From: JAJDUF01 sp965238265
GTDB taxonomy: Bacteria; Chloroflexota; UBA11872; UBA12225; JAJDUF01
Assembly (NCBI GenBank): GCA_965238265.1
Contig: OZ250185.1
Coordinates: 1,984,001-2,048,000 of the forward strand
Direction: 5' to 3'
Length of the DNA: 64,000 nucleotides
In this document: positions 43,916 through 52,111 of the stretch, piece by piece
How the letters are laid out: each line of letters begins with the position of its first letter
How positions within the stretch are numbered: position 1 is the stretch's first letter
Made by a program: the position numbers and the translations under genes
Notes under the pieces: generated by a model
What the model was told of the DNA's origin: nothing
The model's database searches: none
What the model saw: only the letters and a program-made list of their open reading frames with translations

Positions 43916-44851
43916 ATGAGGTTCTGCATCACGGGCTACGGGAGCATTGCCGGTGTTCACCGGGATGCGCTGCAGCAGCAGGAGGGCGTCGAGATCGACT
44001 CCGTCGTCGGTCGTCTGATCGAGCCGACACGCGAGTTTGCCGCGAGTTGCGGTGCGCCGCTTGCCACGCTGGACCTCGGCGAAGCGCTCGCGCGACCGCG
44101 GGTGGACGCCGTGCTCATTACCTCGCCGAGCCAGGTTCACTATGATCAGGCGCGGGCCGCGCTTGAGGCGGACAAGCACGTACTCCTCGAAATCCCGATG
44201 GCCCTCTCCTATGTCGAGGCCGCGGCGCTGTGCGACCTGGCCGACGAGCGGGGGAAGACGCTCATGATCTGCCATACGGAGCGGTATTGGGCGTCAACGA
44301 GAGAGCTAAAGCGGCGGATCGTCGCCGGCGAGCTAACGCCCTCCCATATCCACGTCGAATGGCACTTTTTCCGGCGGGAGAACATCAACTGGATGGGGCG
44401 ACGACGCAGCTGGACGGACAACCTCTTGTGGCATCACGGTGGTCATGCCGTTGACCATGCGATCTGGCTCTTCGGCGAGGTGCCGGTAGAGGCGCGAGCG
44501 TTCTTCGGCCCGGCGGACAACCCTTTGGGCATTCCCCTCGATGTCTCGGCGCAGCTGCGGTTTCCGAGTGGCGGCCTGGCGACCTTTGCCCTCAGCTACA
44601 ACGCGATTGTGCCCGCGGCCGCGCAGCGCTTCACCGTGATCGCCCAGGAGGACTTTCTGGTCTACGATGCCGGCCGCTTCACCGACCGCGATGGCACCGT
44701 GCTCTCGGAGGAGACGAATGAGGAGGCCGTGCCGCGGCAGAACGAGGAGTTCGTCAACGCCGTCACGGAAAGTCGTGAGCCGCTGACCTCCGGCCGCGAG
44801 ATACTCGGATCGTGCCAAGCTCTGGACCGGCTGGAACGCGGCGCGCGGTGA
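43916..44851 (+). CDS. Gfo/Idh/MocA-family oxidoreductase
   Basis: A 311-residue NAD(P)-dependent sugar or inositol dehydrogenase-type protein. The Rossmann start MRFCITGYGSIAGVH, the LITSPSQVHYDQARAALEADKHVLLEIPMAL segment (in place of the usual EKP, here EIP with the Lys missing) and the C-terminal domain with HHGGHAVDHAIWLFG are seen. Absence of Lys in the EKP motif may mean altered catalysis. The start is ATG 43916 with GGAGGTGA upstream, not the GTG at 43892. Confidence 0.88.
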   Translation: MRFCITGYGSIAGVHRDALQQQEGVEIDSVVGRLIEPTREFAASCGAPLATLDLGEALARPRVDAVLITSPSQVHYDQARAALEADKHVLLEIPMALSYVEAAALCDLADERGKTLMICHTERYWASTRELKRRIVAGELTPSHIHVEWHFFRRENINWMGRRRSWTDNLLWHHGGHAVDHAIWLFGEVPVEARAFFGPADNPLGIPLDVSAQLRFPSGGLATFALSYNAIVPAAAQRFTVIAQEDFLVYDAGRFTDRDGTVLSEETNEEAVPRQNEEFVNAVTESREPLTSGREILGSCQALDRLERGAR

Positions 44852-44880
44852 CGCCTCACCCCCCGGCCCCGGAGCAGCGC

Positions 44881-45945
44881 TCACCAGGCGAGGCGGAGTT
44901 TCGTCCAGCGGATGCCGCACTGGTCGTCTTCCTGGCACCAGTGGGTGGCGAGATAGGCGCCGTCTTGCAGGCGGAGCGCGGTGGGGAATCCGAACGCGAA
45001 GCCTCCCAGTTCATCAACACCCGACTCGATGTCCTTCGGCCGTTCTCGCTGTGCCCTCGCGTCGTACAGCACACCCTCGAAATGGATGATCCAGGCGGTT
45101 TCGGTGAAAGTCACCAGGTTCATGATGATCGCCTGGTTGCCGTAACGACGGTTGTACAGGACAAGCAGCCGGTCACCTCCGAGCGGGATCGCCGTCATCG
45201 TCTGACCGGAGATGCCTGTCGAGTGTGCTGGTCCCCACGTCAACCCGTTGTCGTGCGACAGCGCAAAGCTGTCCGGTTGATCCGCGACATTGCCCAGAGT
45301 CACTGTCCAGGCCGTCGCGATCAGGTGGCCGGGCGCTAGCTCGGCCAGCTTCTGCTCGAAATAGCCGTAGCGCCGTTGCGGGTCCGCAAACACTACAGCG
45401 TGGCGCGGCCAGGTATGCCCGCCATCGTCGGAGATCGCTACCAGCACTTGCTCGCCGAGCCGATCTTGAGCGGGCAGCGTGGCCGCTGGCGCGAGCAGCC
45501 GGCCCGATGCGAGCGGCAGCGCGCCGTGAGAAATCTCCAGGGGGCAGTCGGCCGGCATCGGGACGACCTGGGGAGCGGCCCAGGTGCGCCCGCTGTCCGT
45601 GGAGCGGCAGAGCACCGGTTCATTACGCACGTGCCCGAACGTTGCGCCGGCATGGGGGTAGCTGCGGGCGCCGTAGGCAAAGACGGTCTTCCCATCGGCC
45701 GCGAGTGTCAGTTTCAAGGCGGCGGTCGTGTGGGGGGCGGTGGTCGGTGCGAGAATCGTCCCCTCGACGGCCCAGGTCTCCCCTCCGTCGGTGGAGCGTG
45801 CCCAGTCGGTGCCGCCATGAACGAATGCGCCGCCCCCCACACTGAACGAGCAGAGGATATCGCCAGCGGGCAGCTGTACGGCCTGGGGAAACGCCGAGTC
45901 GCGACGATCTATCCAGCCGGTGCCAATGATCTCGATTGCCGGCAT
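44881..45945 (-). CDS. Sialidase/BNR-fold protein with four Asp-boxes
   Basis: A 354-residue six-bladed propeller protein. Four Asp-box motifs are readable: STDGGETW, STDSGRTW, SDDGGHTW and SHDNGLTW. There is no signal peptide, so it is probably cytosolic. Exo-sialidase activity would need an Arg triad and Tyr/Glu pair that I cannot confirm, so I name only the fold. AAAGGAGG precedes ATG 45945. It is convergent with the Gfo/Idh/MocA gene, 29 bases apart. Confidence 0.83.
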   Translation of the reverse strand: MPAIEIIGTGWIDRRDSAFPQAVQLPAGDILCSFSVGGGAFVHGGTDWARSTDGGETWAVEGTILAPTTAPHTTAALKLTLAADGKTVFAYGARSYPHAGATFGHVRNEPVLCRSTDSGRTWAAPQVVPMPADCPLEISHGALPLASGRLLAPAATLPAQDRLGEQVLVAISDDGGHTWPRHAVVFADPQRRYGYFEQKLAELAPGHLIATAWTVTLGNVADQPDSFALSHDNGLTWGPAHSTGISGQTMTAIPLGGDRLLVLYNRRYGNQAIIMNLVTFTETAWIIHFEGVLYDARAQRERPKDIESGVDELGGFAFGFPTALRLQDGAYLATHWCQEDDQCGIRWTKLRLAW

Positions 45946-46008
45946 GACAGCCTCCTTTCGTGGACTGACATTTTCGCTGAACAGTTAGTCGTGACAGAAT
46001 CATAGACC

Positions 46009-46027
46009 GTCAACATTCAGAGTTGAC
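46009..46027. promoter_or_regulatory. Inverted repeat GTCAAC-N7-GTTGAC
   Basis: Six-base arms seven bases apart, overlapping the -35 box of the candidate small RNA promoter and lying 64 bases upstream of the sialidase-like start codon. A possible operator. Confidence 0.4.
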
Positions 46028-46051
46028 ATATTGTACGCATTGGCGTAGTAT
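46023..46051 (+). promoter_or_regulatory. Promoter of candidate small RNA
   Basis: TTGACA (46023-46028), 17-base spacer, TAGTAT (46046-46051). The -35 is perfect and the -10 matches four of six. The predicted start is near 46058. No protein gene lies downstream on this strand. Confidence 0.55.
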
Positions 46052-46057
46052 CCACAC

Positions 46058-46114
46058 ACCACCCCAGCGAATAGTATCGTTGGGCCGACGCCCCGCAAGG
46101 GGCGTTTCTCTTTT
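46058..46114 (+). ncRNA. Candidate small RNA, two hairpins and T-run
   Basis: A transcript of about 57 bases would start near 46058. It contains hairpin 1, CCCAGCGA/TCGTTGGG (46063-46070 with 46077-46084, eight pairs including one G-U, loop ATAGTA), and hairpin 2, ACGCCCC/GGGGCGT (46088-46094 with 46099-46105) closed by a GCAA tetraloop and followed by TTCTCTTTT. The second hairpin has the form of an intrinsic terminator. A dedicated promoter precedes it. I recognise no known RNA family. Confidence 0.5.
46088..46114 (+). terminator. Intrinsic terminator
   Basis: Seven-base-pair GC-rich stem with GCAA loop and a T-rich tail (46105-46114). It works only on the plus strand; on the minus strand no T-run follows. 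Confidence 0.65.
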
Positions 46115-46150
46115 CAGGGGGCCGCCTTCCCGGCGCTTTTCAGACCTCAC

Positions 46151-46190
46151 CCCCCGGCCCCCTCTCCACTTGTGGAGAGGGGGCCGGGGG
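46151..46190. repeat. Nineteen-bp GC-rich hairpin
   Basis: Perfect arms 46151-46169 and 46172-46190 built from CCCCCGGCCCCC and TCTCCAC, TT loop. The longest of the dispersed GC-rich palindromes, just downstream of the FG-GAP gene. Confidence 0.75.
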
Positions 46191-46202
46191 GGCGGCGGGT
46201 GG

Positions 46203-48910
46203 TCACTCGGCATAGGTGACGGCCACCTCCGTCACCCGCGGGGTGCGACCGCTGTTCAATGCGCCGAGGGCCAGGCGATGTTGCACCCATTGGCCGGCGA
46301 ATGTAGCCCCGTCTACCGCCTGACCGTTGGCGAACCACCCGGCGCCGTTATCCGGCCCGATCCAGGCTGCCTGCTCCAGCGCCGCTGCCGTTGGCGCGAA
46401 CCGTAGCTTGGCCCGCACCCAGGTCTTCGGTGGCTCGTCCGCTTCCCACCGGATGGCGGTCACCGCGGCGCCCGGCGGTAGCTTGAACGGGCGCGACAGG
46501 TAATACTCTTCGTGTCCACGATCCAGGACGTTGCCCGGCCCAACGGCCGTCATGCCGTGCGGCCCGGACGTGGGGAGATGGGTCACGCGCTCTTCGCTAA
46601 ACCCCGCGGGTCCGTTCCACCAGACGGTCGAATAGCCCACGTGATCGCCGTCTACCTTGTGGTTAGCGACGGCCAGGTCAATCCAGCCGTTCTCGTTGAA
46701 GTCTGCAGCCACACAGCCCGATGCGGAGTGTGTAAACAGGCGCGTACGATCTGTAGCCGAGAAGCCCCGACCGGCACGGTTCCAGTAGAGATAGGAGTCG
46801 ATGTCGCGCACGCGGCCGTCGTGATAGGAGCAGACGAACAGGTCCAGCAAGCCGTCGTTGTTGAAGTCGGCAACGGCCATCGCGTTGATCGCGTTCGCCG
46901 GGAGCAGCGTGCGTCGGTCTTCACGCAAGCCGTCCGGCCCATTCCAATAGATATAGGCAAAGGAGTCGTGCGGAGCATCCCGCGAGGGTGCATGACCACC
47001 GATAATCAGGTCGAGGTAGCCGTTGCCGTTCAGGTCGGCGGCCCGCGCACAGGCCCCATGCCAGACGGAGAGAAGCTGGCAGCGATCCATGCTGAAGCCC
47101 TCTGGCCCGCCCCATAGGATGAAGCTCCGGTCCGCGGCGATCTGTGGTACGACCAGGTCCAGCCAGCCATTGTTGTTCAGATCGGCCAAGTAGATCCAGC
47201 GCGGATCGTTGTAGATCACGCCCTCGTGCTCCAAGCGGATGCGCTGTGGGTTAGCCAAGTCGAAGCCGTCGGCGGTACCGTAATAAATCAGCAGGTCGGG
47301 ATTGTTGAACCCGACGAAGAGCAGGTCGAGGTAGCCGTCGCGGTTGAGGTCGGCGCAGGCGAGGCCGTGCGCGCGGAGCGTCGGCAGGCGTAGGTCCGGC
47401 TCAGTGCCGAAGCCATCCGGGCCGCCGAACAGCACATACGAGCCTGGATCGCGGCTCACCTCACTCTCGGCACAGTTCGCCAGCACCACGTCCACATAGC
47501 CGTCGTCGTTGATGTCACAACAGACGGACTCGACGGTATCGAAGCCGGGCAAGTCCCGGCGTCGCTGCGGCGAGAATCCGTCCGCTGCACCGAAATAGAT
47601 CGAGGGCTGCACGTCACCGACGGCGTTGCGGCCCCAGCGGTTCACGAATAGGATGTCGGGACGCTCGCCGCCGGCGGGATGGGCGGCAAAGACGCGCCGG
47701 GGGTCTTCCGTGCGTAGCCGCACCGGCTCGGCGCCCACCCCGTCCCTGCTCCCGCGATACACCAGGGAGTCTGTCGTGTAGAAGTCGCCCGCGCGGCTCT
47801 GGCAGAGCACGATGTCGTCGTAGCCGTCGGCATCGCAGTCGGCCACCGCCACGTCGCACGCCCGGTTGGAGGGCAGCCGGGAGCGGCGCGTGTCGCTGTA
47901 GCCGTGCTCACTTCCCCAGTAGACCCAGGAGCACTCGCCGGCGTCGTCGGTGTGCCGACAGGCCACGACGAGGTCCAGGTAGCCGTCGCCATTGACATCG
48001 CCGGCTGCAATAGCCATCGGGCGTGAGCAGGTCAGCGTCAGCGGTCGCCCGAAGCGCCGCCCGCCGCGCACGGGTACGAGGTGTGCCTGCCGCTGCTGGG
48101 CAGCAAACAGGTGCGGTACTCCGTCCAGGTGGAGGACTTGGACCAGCGGGGAAGCGCCACCAACGTACTCCTCGTACTTTGGCGCGTCATCTTGCGCCGC
48201 TGGCAGCGGGACCGGTGTGTGGCGCCCTGGGCCGAGGCAGTCCGGGCCACCCCAGAAGACGGTGAGCGTGCCATCCTCGCGGCGGACTACCAGGTCGGCA
48301 TACCCGTCGCCGTCCAAGTCACACGCCGCTATCTGTTCCCCCTCAATCGGCAGGTCAACGTAGCGCTTTGGCTCGAAGCCTAGCTCGCTTTGATAGAAGA
48401 GCCGCGTGTAGCTCTCGGCAGCGTGCCACTGCCGCTTACAGAGAAAGGCCAGGTCGGGCCGCCCGTCGCCGTTGAAATCACCGGCTACGGTCGAGAGGCA
48501 GAGCGGCGCGGGTATGATCTGCTGTCGACGCTCACTCCAACCCTCCGGCGACCCGTAGTAGATGAAGGCATTGAGGTCCTGGCGGGTGCCGTTCAGCGCC
48601 ATGCCCAGCACGAGGTCGAGCCGTCGCCGTTGAGGTCGGCGACGGCACCTGACCGGGCGCCGTCCGACGGCAGCTCGCTCCGGATGGCTGGACCCAGCGG
48701 ATCGCGATAGAGGTAGGCCGGCGCCTTCTCGTGGTGCTCCTGGCTGTTGCAGAACAGGAGGTCCAGATAGCCGTTCCGGTTCAGGTCGTATTGATGGATG
48801 CGCTGCAAGACGCCGGCGCGAGAGACGTAGAGATTCTGCCCGGCGTTGCCCAGCGTGCCCTGCCGGAGCTGGTCGAACCCGCGTGTCAGCCAGATATGAG
48901 CGCGGCTCAT
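46203..48910 (-). pseudogene. FG-GAP/VCBS-repeat protein with single-base frameshift
   Basis: About 902 residues. The true start is ATG 48910, five bases after GGAGGGG. The protein consists of many FG-GAP units carrying calcium-type loops (DLNGDGYLDLVV, DFNENGWIDLAV, DINDDGYVDVVL), forming one or two beta-propellers, then a C-terminal beta domain of about 130 residues. At about 48620 the frame breaks: AVADLNGDG is followed by STSCWAWR and a stop, while the next frame gives LDLVLGMAL. One missing base repairs it, and the length (2,708) is one short of a multiple of three. No signal peptide is visible. Either a recent pseudogene or a sequencing error. Confidence 0.78.
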
Positions 48911-48983
48911 CGTCCCCTCCGGTACTTTCTCAGCGGTAGCCGGCGACTGGTCCCCCTATGGTCCCCCCGCTCCACAGGGGGAC

Positions 48984-49040
48984 GGGCGCGATCAATCGCG
49001 CCCCGCCCTGGATTCCGGCCTCCGGCCGGTGCCGGCATGA
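48984..49040. repeat. Palindrome GGGCGCGAT/ATCGCGCCC plus REP half unit
   Basis: Nine-base arms around CA (48984-49003), sister of 5702-5721, followed by CTGGATTCCGGCC...GCATGACGG, an inverted REP half. Confidence 0.6.
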
Positions 49041-49058
49041 CGGGAGGCGGCGCCAGCG

Positions 49059-49478
49059 TTACTCGCCCTCGCGCGTGTAGCCCCACTCATCCACCACTCG
49101 GTTGCTCGGCCGCAGGTTGGAAGGCGTCGTCAGCTCCACCCGGTTGCCATCGGGATCGCGCACAAACATGTACCGCTGTCCATCGTGCCGTTCGCCGCTG
49201 CTCTCCAGTTCGTACCCGTGCGCTTGCAACGTCGCCAACGCTGCCTCGAAGTCGTCCACCTCGAAGGCGGCATGATAGCCGGCCATCTCCCCGTCCGTCG
49301 GCTCGATCAGGTGCAGCATGGAGCCGTCGGCCATCCTGGTCCAGATGACCCGCTGGCCATCCACCATCGAGGGGATCAGCTCTAGTCCGAGCACGTCCCG
49401 GTAGAAGGCCAGGGAGCGGCGCCGGTCGCTGATGGGGTAGCCGATGTGGTTGACTTTGGTCAGCTTGAATGCAGTCAT
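49059..49478 (-). CDS. Glyoxalase/VOC-family protein
   Basis: 139 residues with two beta-alpha-beta-beta-beta halves of the vicinal oxygen chelate fold: KVNHIGYPISDRRRSLAFYRDVLG at the start (metal His in VNHIG) and MLHLIEP, HAAFEVDDF, FVRDPDGNRVELT further on (metal His and Glu). This family includes glyoxalase I, dioxygenases and resistance proteins; the activity here is unknown. The start ATG 49478 has AGGAG seven bases upstream. Confidence 0.9.
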   Translation of the reverse strand: MTAFKLTKVNHIGYPISDRRRSLAFYRDVLGLELIPSMVDGQRVIWTRMADGSMLHLIEPTDGEMAGYHAAFEVDDFEAALATLQAHGYELESSGERHDGQRYMFVRDPDGNRVELTTPSNLRPSNRVVDEWGYTREGE

Positions 49479-49580
49479 GAGGCACTCCTTCCGCGCTAGT
49501 GCAGGCATTCTACCGTCCGCCGTAGCGCGTGGGTACCTCGTCTCATGCTGCCCGCCGCTCCGGCAGAGGTAGATACCAGG

Positions 49581-50423
49581 CTACCTATCCGCTTGCCGGC
49601 GAAGGAGTTGCTCCCGGCGCCGCTCGTTTTCCAACCGGGCGGCATCCCGCTCCGCTTCGGCCGCCAGCCGCGCGGCTTGCTCGCTCGCGGTCTGGGCTTC
49701 GGCCGCCAGCCGGCCGGCCTGCTCGACAGCGGCCTGCGCTTCGGCCACCTCGCGCGCCGCCCATACTTGCTGCCAACTCTCCAGATAGGTGTCCGTGGCC
49801 GGGTCGTAGAGCCGCGGCCAGCCATCATCCCAGCACAGGCTCAACCCCAGCACATCACTGTAGCCCTTCAAGATGCCGTCCGGCGCCGTGGTCAACTCGA
49901 TGGGCTGGTACTCCCCGTTCACCAACCGGTCCCCGGCCAGCTTCTCCCCGTGATACTTGCCCTTGTTCGGATCGAAGCGCCAGTATTCCGGGACGCCAAT
50001 GCGGGCGTAGAGGTCCCGCTTCCGGCCGACGTCCTCCCGTCCGGTGCTGGACGAAGCGATCTCCAGCACCCAATCCGGCGGCTTGCCCACTTCCCAGGGC
50101 AGGTAGAGCTTGCGTGGCCGGATCGCCCGGGCATCTACCCCAAAGGCCAGATACACGTCCGGGGAGACGCGGATATTGAGGTCGCGGGGGTCGTAGCAGA
50201 GGATCGTGTTGCTGCTGAGGAAGGTATCGGGGCGCTGGCCGAAGTCGGTGAAGCGACTAGCGAGGAGAGTAAGGAGTTCCTGGACGGGCTGCTCTTGCTC
50301 CATAGCTTCAGGCTTCAGGACCGGTACGTCGGGGTTGTAATCGAGGCGAGCGTAGTCAATGGTATCCAACTCGCGGTAGGGGAGCATGGTCGGTGCCGAT
50401 GCCGTGGCGGTCATGGTGATCAT
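49581..50423 (-). CDS. Uma2-family (DUF820) putative endonuclease, copy 1
   Basis: About 280 residues. Uma2 proteins have a PD-(D/E)XK nuclease-like fold; proven activity is rare. The core reads VSPDVYLAFGV, PPDWVLEIASSST (acidic catalytic positions) and RKRDLYARIGVPEYWRFDP. The C-terminal 60 residues are a heptad-like Ala/Glu/Arg coiled coil (AAVEQAGRLAAEAQTASEQA). Either ATG 50423 (AGGAGG three bases upstream) or ATG 50414 may start it. Its middle 370 bases are nearly identical to the copy at 55737-56558, which lies in opposite orientation. Such genes often multiply in cyanobacteria and Chloroflexota. Confidence 0.85.
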   Translation of the reverse strand: MITMTATASAPTMLPYRELDTIDYARLDYNPDVPVLKPEAMEQEQPVQELLTLLASRFTDFGQRPDTFLSSNTILCYDPRDLNIRVSPDVYLAFGVDARAIRPRKLYLPWEVGKPPDWVLEIASSSTGREDVGRKRDLYARIGVPEYWRFDPNKGKYHGEKLAGDRLVNGEYQPIELTTAPDGILKGYSDVLGLSLCWDDGWPRLYDPATDTYLESWQQVWAAREVAEAQAAVEQAGRLAAEAQTASEQAARLAAEAERDAARLENERRREQLLRRQADR

Positions 50424-50443
50424 CGCCCTCCTGTGCGATATAC

Positions 50444-50475
50444 CTACCCCCAATCCCTGACAGGGGTAGTTTTTT
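50444..50475 (+). terminator. Terminator-like hairpin with T6
   Basis: Arms CTACCCC (50444-50450) and GGGGTAG (50463-50469), 12-base loop, then six T. It has terminator form on the plus strand, but no plus-strand gene ends there, so it may simply be part of a dispersed repeat. Confidence 0.4.
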
Positions 50476-50509
50476 ATGTAAGGGCACGATTCACCGCACC
50501 CAGGCGCTC

Positions 50510-50587
50510 GTCATTCCCGCGCAAGCAGGAATCCAGGGCCATTCGTGGCCTCCGGGCGGTCTGGATTGCGGCGCAAGCTGCAATGAC
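50510..50587. repeat. Paired REP-type palindrome
   Basis: GTCATTCCCGCGC...AGGAATCCAGG followed head to head by CTGGATTGCGGCG...TGCAATGAC. Same architecture as 24482-24556. Confidence 0.8.
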
Positions 50588-50833
50588 GAGGCCGGGGGAG
50601 AGGTACGTAGCTCCACACGAAAAAACCTACCTTTGTCTGCCCGGGAGGCCCCCAGGGCGCCATCACTAGCATAGAACAAGGCGTGACCCTCTGCAACGGC
50701 CGCAGAGCGCGGCAGTCACCTTGCGCCCCGGCCCCGGATAGCGGGCCGGAGCGAGCAGCACGAGGGTTGCCCCTACACCGGCCGCCTCTGCTCCGCAGGG
50801 CTGCTTTCGTGGCCGCCGAGCGCGGCAGTCCGC

Positions 50834-51622
50834 CTACACGTCAAGGGTCATGCCGTCGCGAGTAATCAGGACCTCTTGTCCCAGTATACGACGCGCCTTC
50901 TGCGCCTCACCCTCGGGATCGGCCAGGATTGCTCGTCCGTGATGGATGAACGCGAGGCGCCCGTAGGACTTGCCACTGCTGCACAGGTAGGTGCAGACAT
51001 CCTCGACGGCATGATGGCCGGTCTCCATGAGAAACAGGTCGCAGTCGTCGAGCAGTGGACCAAGCTCACTCGTCGCGGCAGCATCGCCCGAAAACACGAC
51101 GGCCTTGCCGCCGGCCTCGATGCGAAACGAAAAGGACTGCCACGGCTGACCTTCGTCCGGCTCTCCGAGGTGGCGGTTGTGCAGCGCGATAACCCGTAGG
51201 TCGCCGTCATCGTAGATTGCTCCGTCATCGTACCGCCGGGCCTGGAGATCAAACCCCAAGTCAACCTCTTTGGCCGGCCCCCTGACTACGGCCTGTACGC
51301 CTTCCCAGACATCGAGGTCGGGGATGTAGAGCGACACGGTCTTACCGGCCAGGCTGGCGGCACTCTCGGCGTCCACGCGGCCGAGCTTGGGGATGGTCCA
51401 GATGAGGTTGGCTAACCCTCCGATGTGGTCGGTGTGCGTGTGGCTGATGAAGATTGCCCGCACGGATAGCAGGTCCACCCCCGACGTATGGGCGGTGTAC
51501 GCGCACCCTTCCCCGGCATCGAACCAGTAGACACCTCCCGCCCACTCGACGACAAAGGAGACGTGTCGGTAGCCGGGGACCGGCTCCGTGCCACTCCCGG
51601 TCCCGAGAAAGATGAGTCTCAT
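50834..51622 (-). CDS. Metallo-beta-lactamase-fold hydrolase (RNase Z-like branch)
   Basis: 262 residues. The signature HxHxDH is in ISHTHTDHIGGL (near residue 57-64); further metal ligands are in FSGDAAAT and the C-terminal IHHGRA. The N-terminal MRLIFLGTGSGTEP with a short second domain resembles RNase Z and related phosphodiesterases, though the exosite loop for tRNA is not obvious. The start is ATG 51622 with GAGGG about nine bases upstream; the longer frame to 51901 crosses non-coding sequence with repeats. Confidence 0.87.
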   Translation of the reverse strand: MRLIFLGTGSGTEPVPGYRHVSFVVEWAGGVYWFDAGEGCAYTAHTSGVDLLSVRAIFISHTHTDHIGGLANLIWTIPKLGRVDAESAASLAGKTVSLYIPDLDVWEGVQAVVRGPAKEVDLGFDLQARRYDDGAIYDDGDLRVIALHNRHLGEPDEGQPWQSFSFRIEAGGKAVVFSGDAAATSELGPLLDDCDLFLMETGHHAVEDVCTYLCSSGKSYGRLAFIHHGRAILADPEGEAQKARRILGQEVLITRDGMTLDV

Positions 51623-52111
51623 GTGTTGATCCCTCGTTGACAGGCAGTCGCTCGCGTGTTGGCAGCCATATGATAGCGAAAATTCGTGGAGAGGGGGTGG
51701 CGTGATGCTGGGAACTATCACCTTGAGTAACGCGGGACTGTTGCAAAAGGTGTAGGAAAGTTGCAATAAGGTGAGCCACCCTGAGAATTGGGCTGTGCCA
51801 AACCTTAGTGCAATGGAAGGCCGTGCCCACGGAAGGCCGTGCCCGGTGTTAATCATCAGCCTTGCCCAGCAGACCGCCGCGGCCTCTCCTGAGCTGCCCA
51901 AGAGACCAACATGTTCTGAAACCGTGCCGAGTAACGCTCTGTCTTAGTATGACTCCCTCCGGCTGGTATAGTGAAATCGCTTCCTGCCAAGAAGCAGAAT
52001 GCTACATCTCAACAGGAGTGTGTGTGGATAGCTCACACTCTCTTGTGGCTCACGTTGGGACGGTGTAGCTTTTTGGCAGGAAGTCACCATCTTCCTGTGA
52101 GGGGGATTCCT
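51623..52111. other. Intergenic region between divergent genes
   Basis: 489 bases without a convincing gene. Visible are a 16-bp tandem repeat (GGAAGGCCGTGCCC at 51815 and 51831), two GTTGCAA boxes (51737, 51759), a weak plus-strand promoter (TTAGTA, 17 bases, TATAGT at 51967-51972) and a small hairpin GAGTGTG/CACACTC in the presumed leader near 52017-52041. Confidence 0.5.
51944..51972 (+). promoter_or_regulatory. Weak promoter candidate for the LprI-like gene
   Basis: TTAGTA, 17-base spacer, TATAGT. The -10 is good and the -35 poor. It would give a leader of about 135 bases. Confidence 0.3.

Larger units (their letters stand above)
50424..50833. other. Intergenic region, repeats only
   Basis: 410 bases with no credible gene. 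It holds a CTACCCC/GGGGTAG hairpin with T-run (50444-50475), a paired REP (50510-50587), the CTCCACACGAAAAAACCTACC tag near 50610, and GC-rich fragments up to 50800. Confidence 0.6.

Noticed and set aside
46205..48383. Several plus-strand frames across the FG-GAP gene
   Set aside because: They mirror the repeated calcium-loop codons of the minus-strand gene and show no independent motifs.
50444..50475. Terminator of a plus-strand gene
   Set aside because: No plus-strand gene precedes it; kept only as a terminator-like hairpin of low confidence.
51815..51844. Short tandem repeat as a CRISPR or iteron array
   Set aside because: Only two copies of 16 bases, with no spacer pattern and no replication gene nearby.
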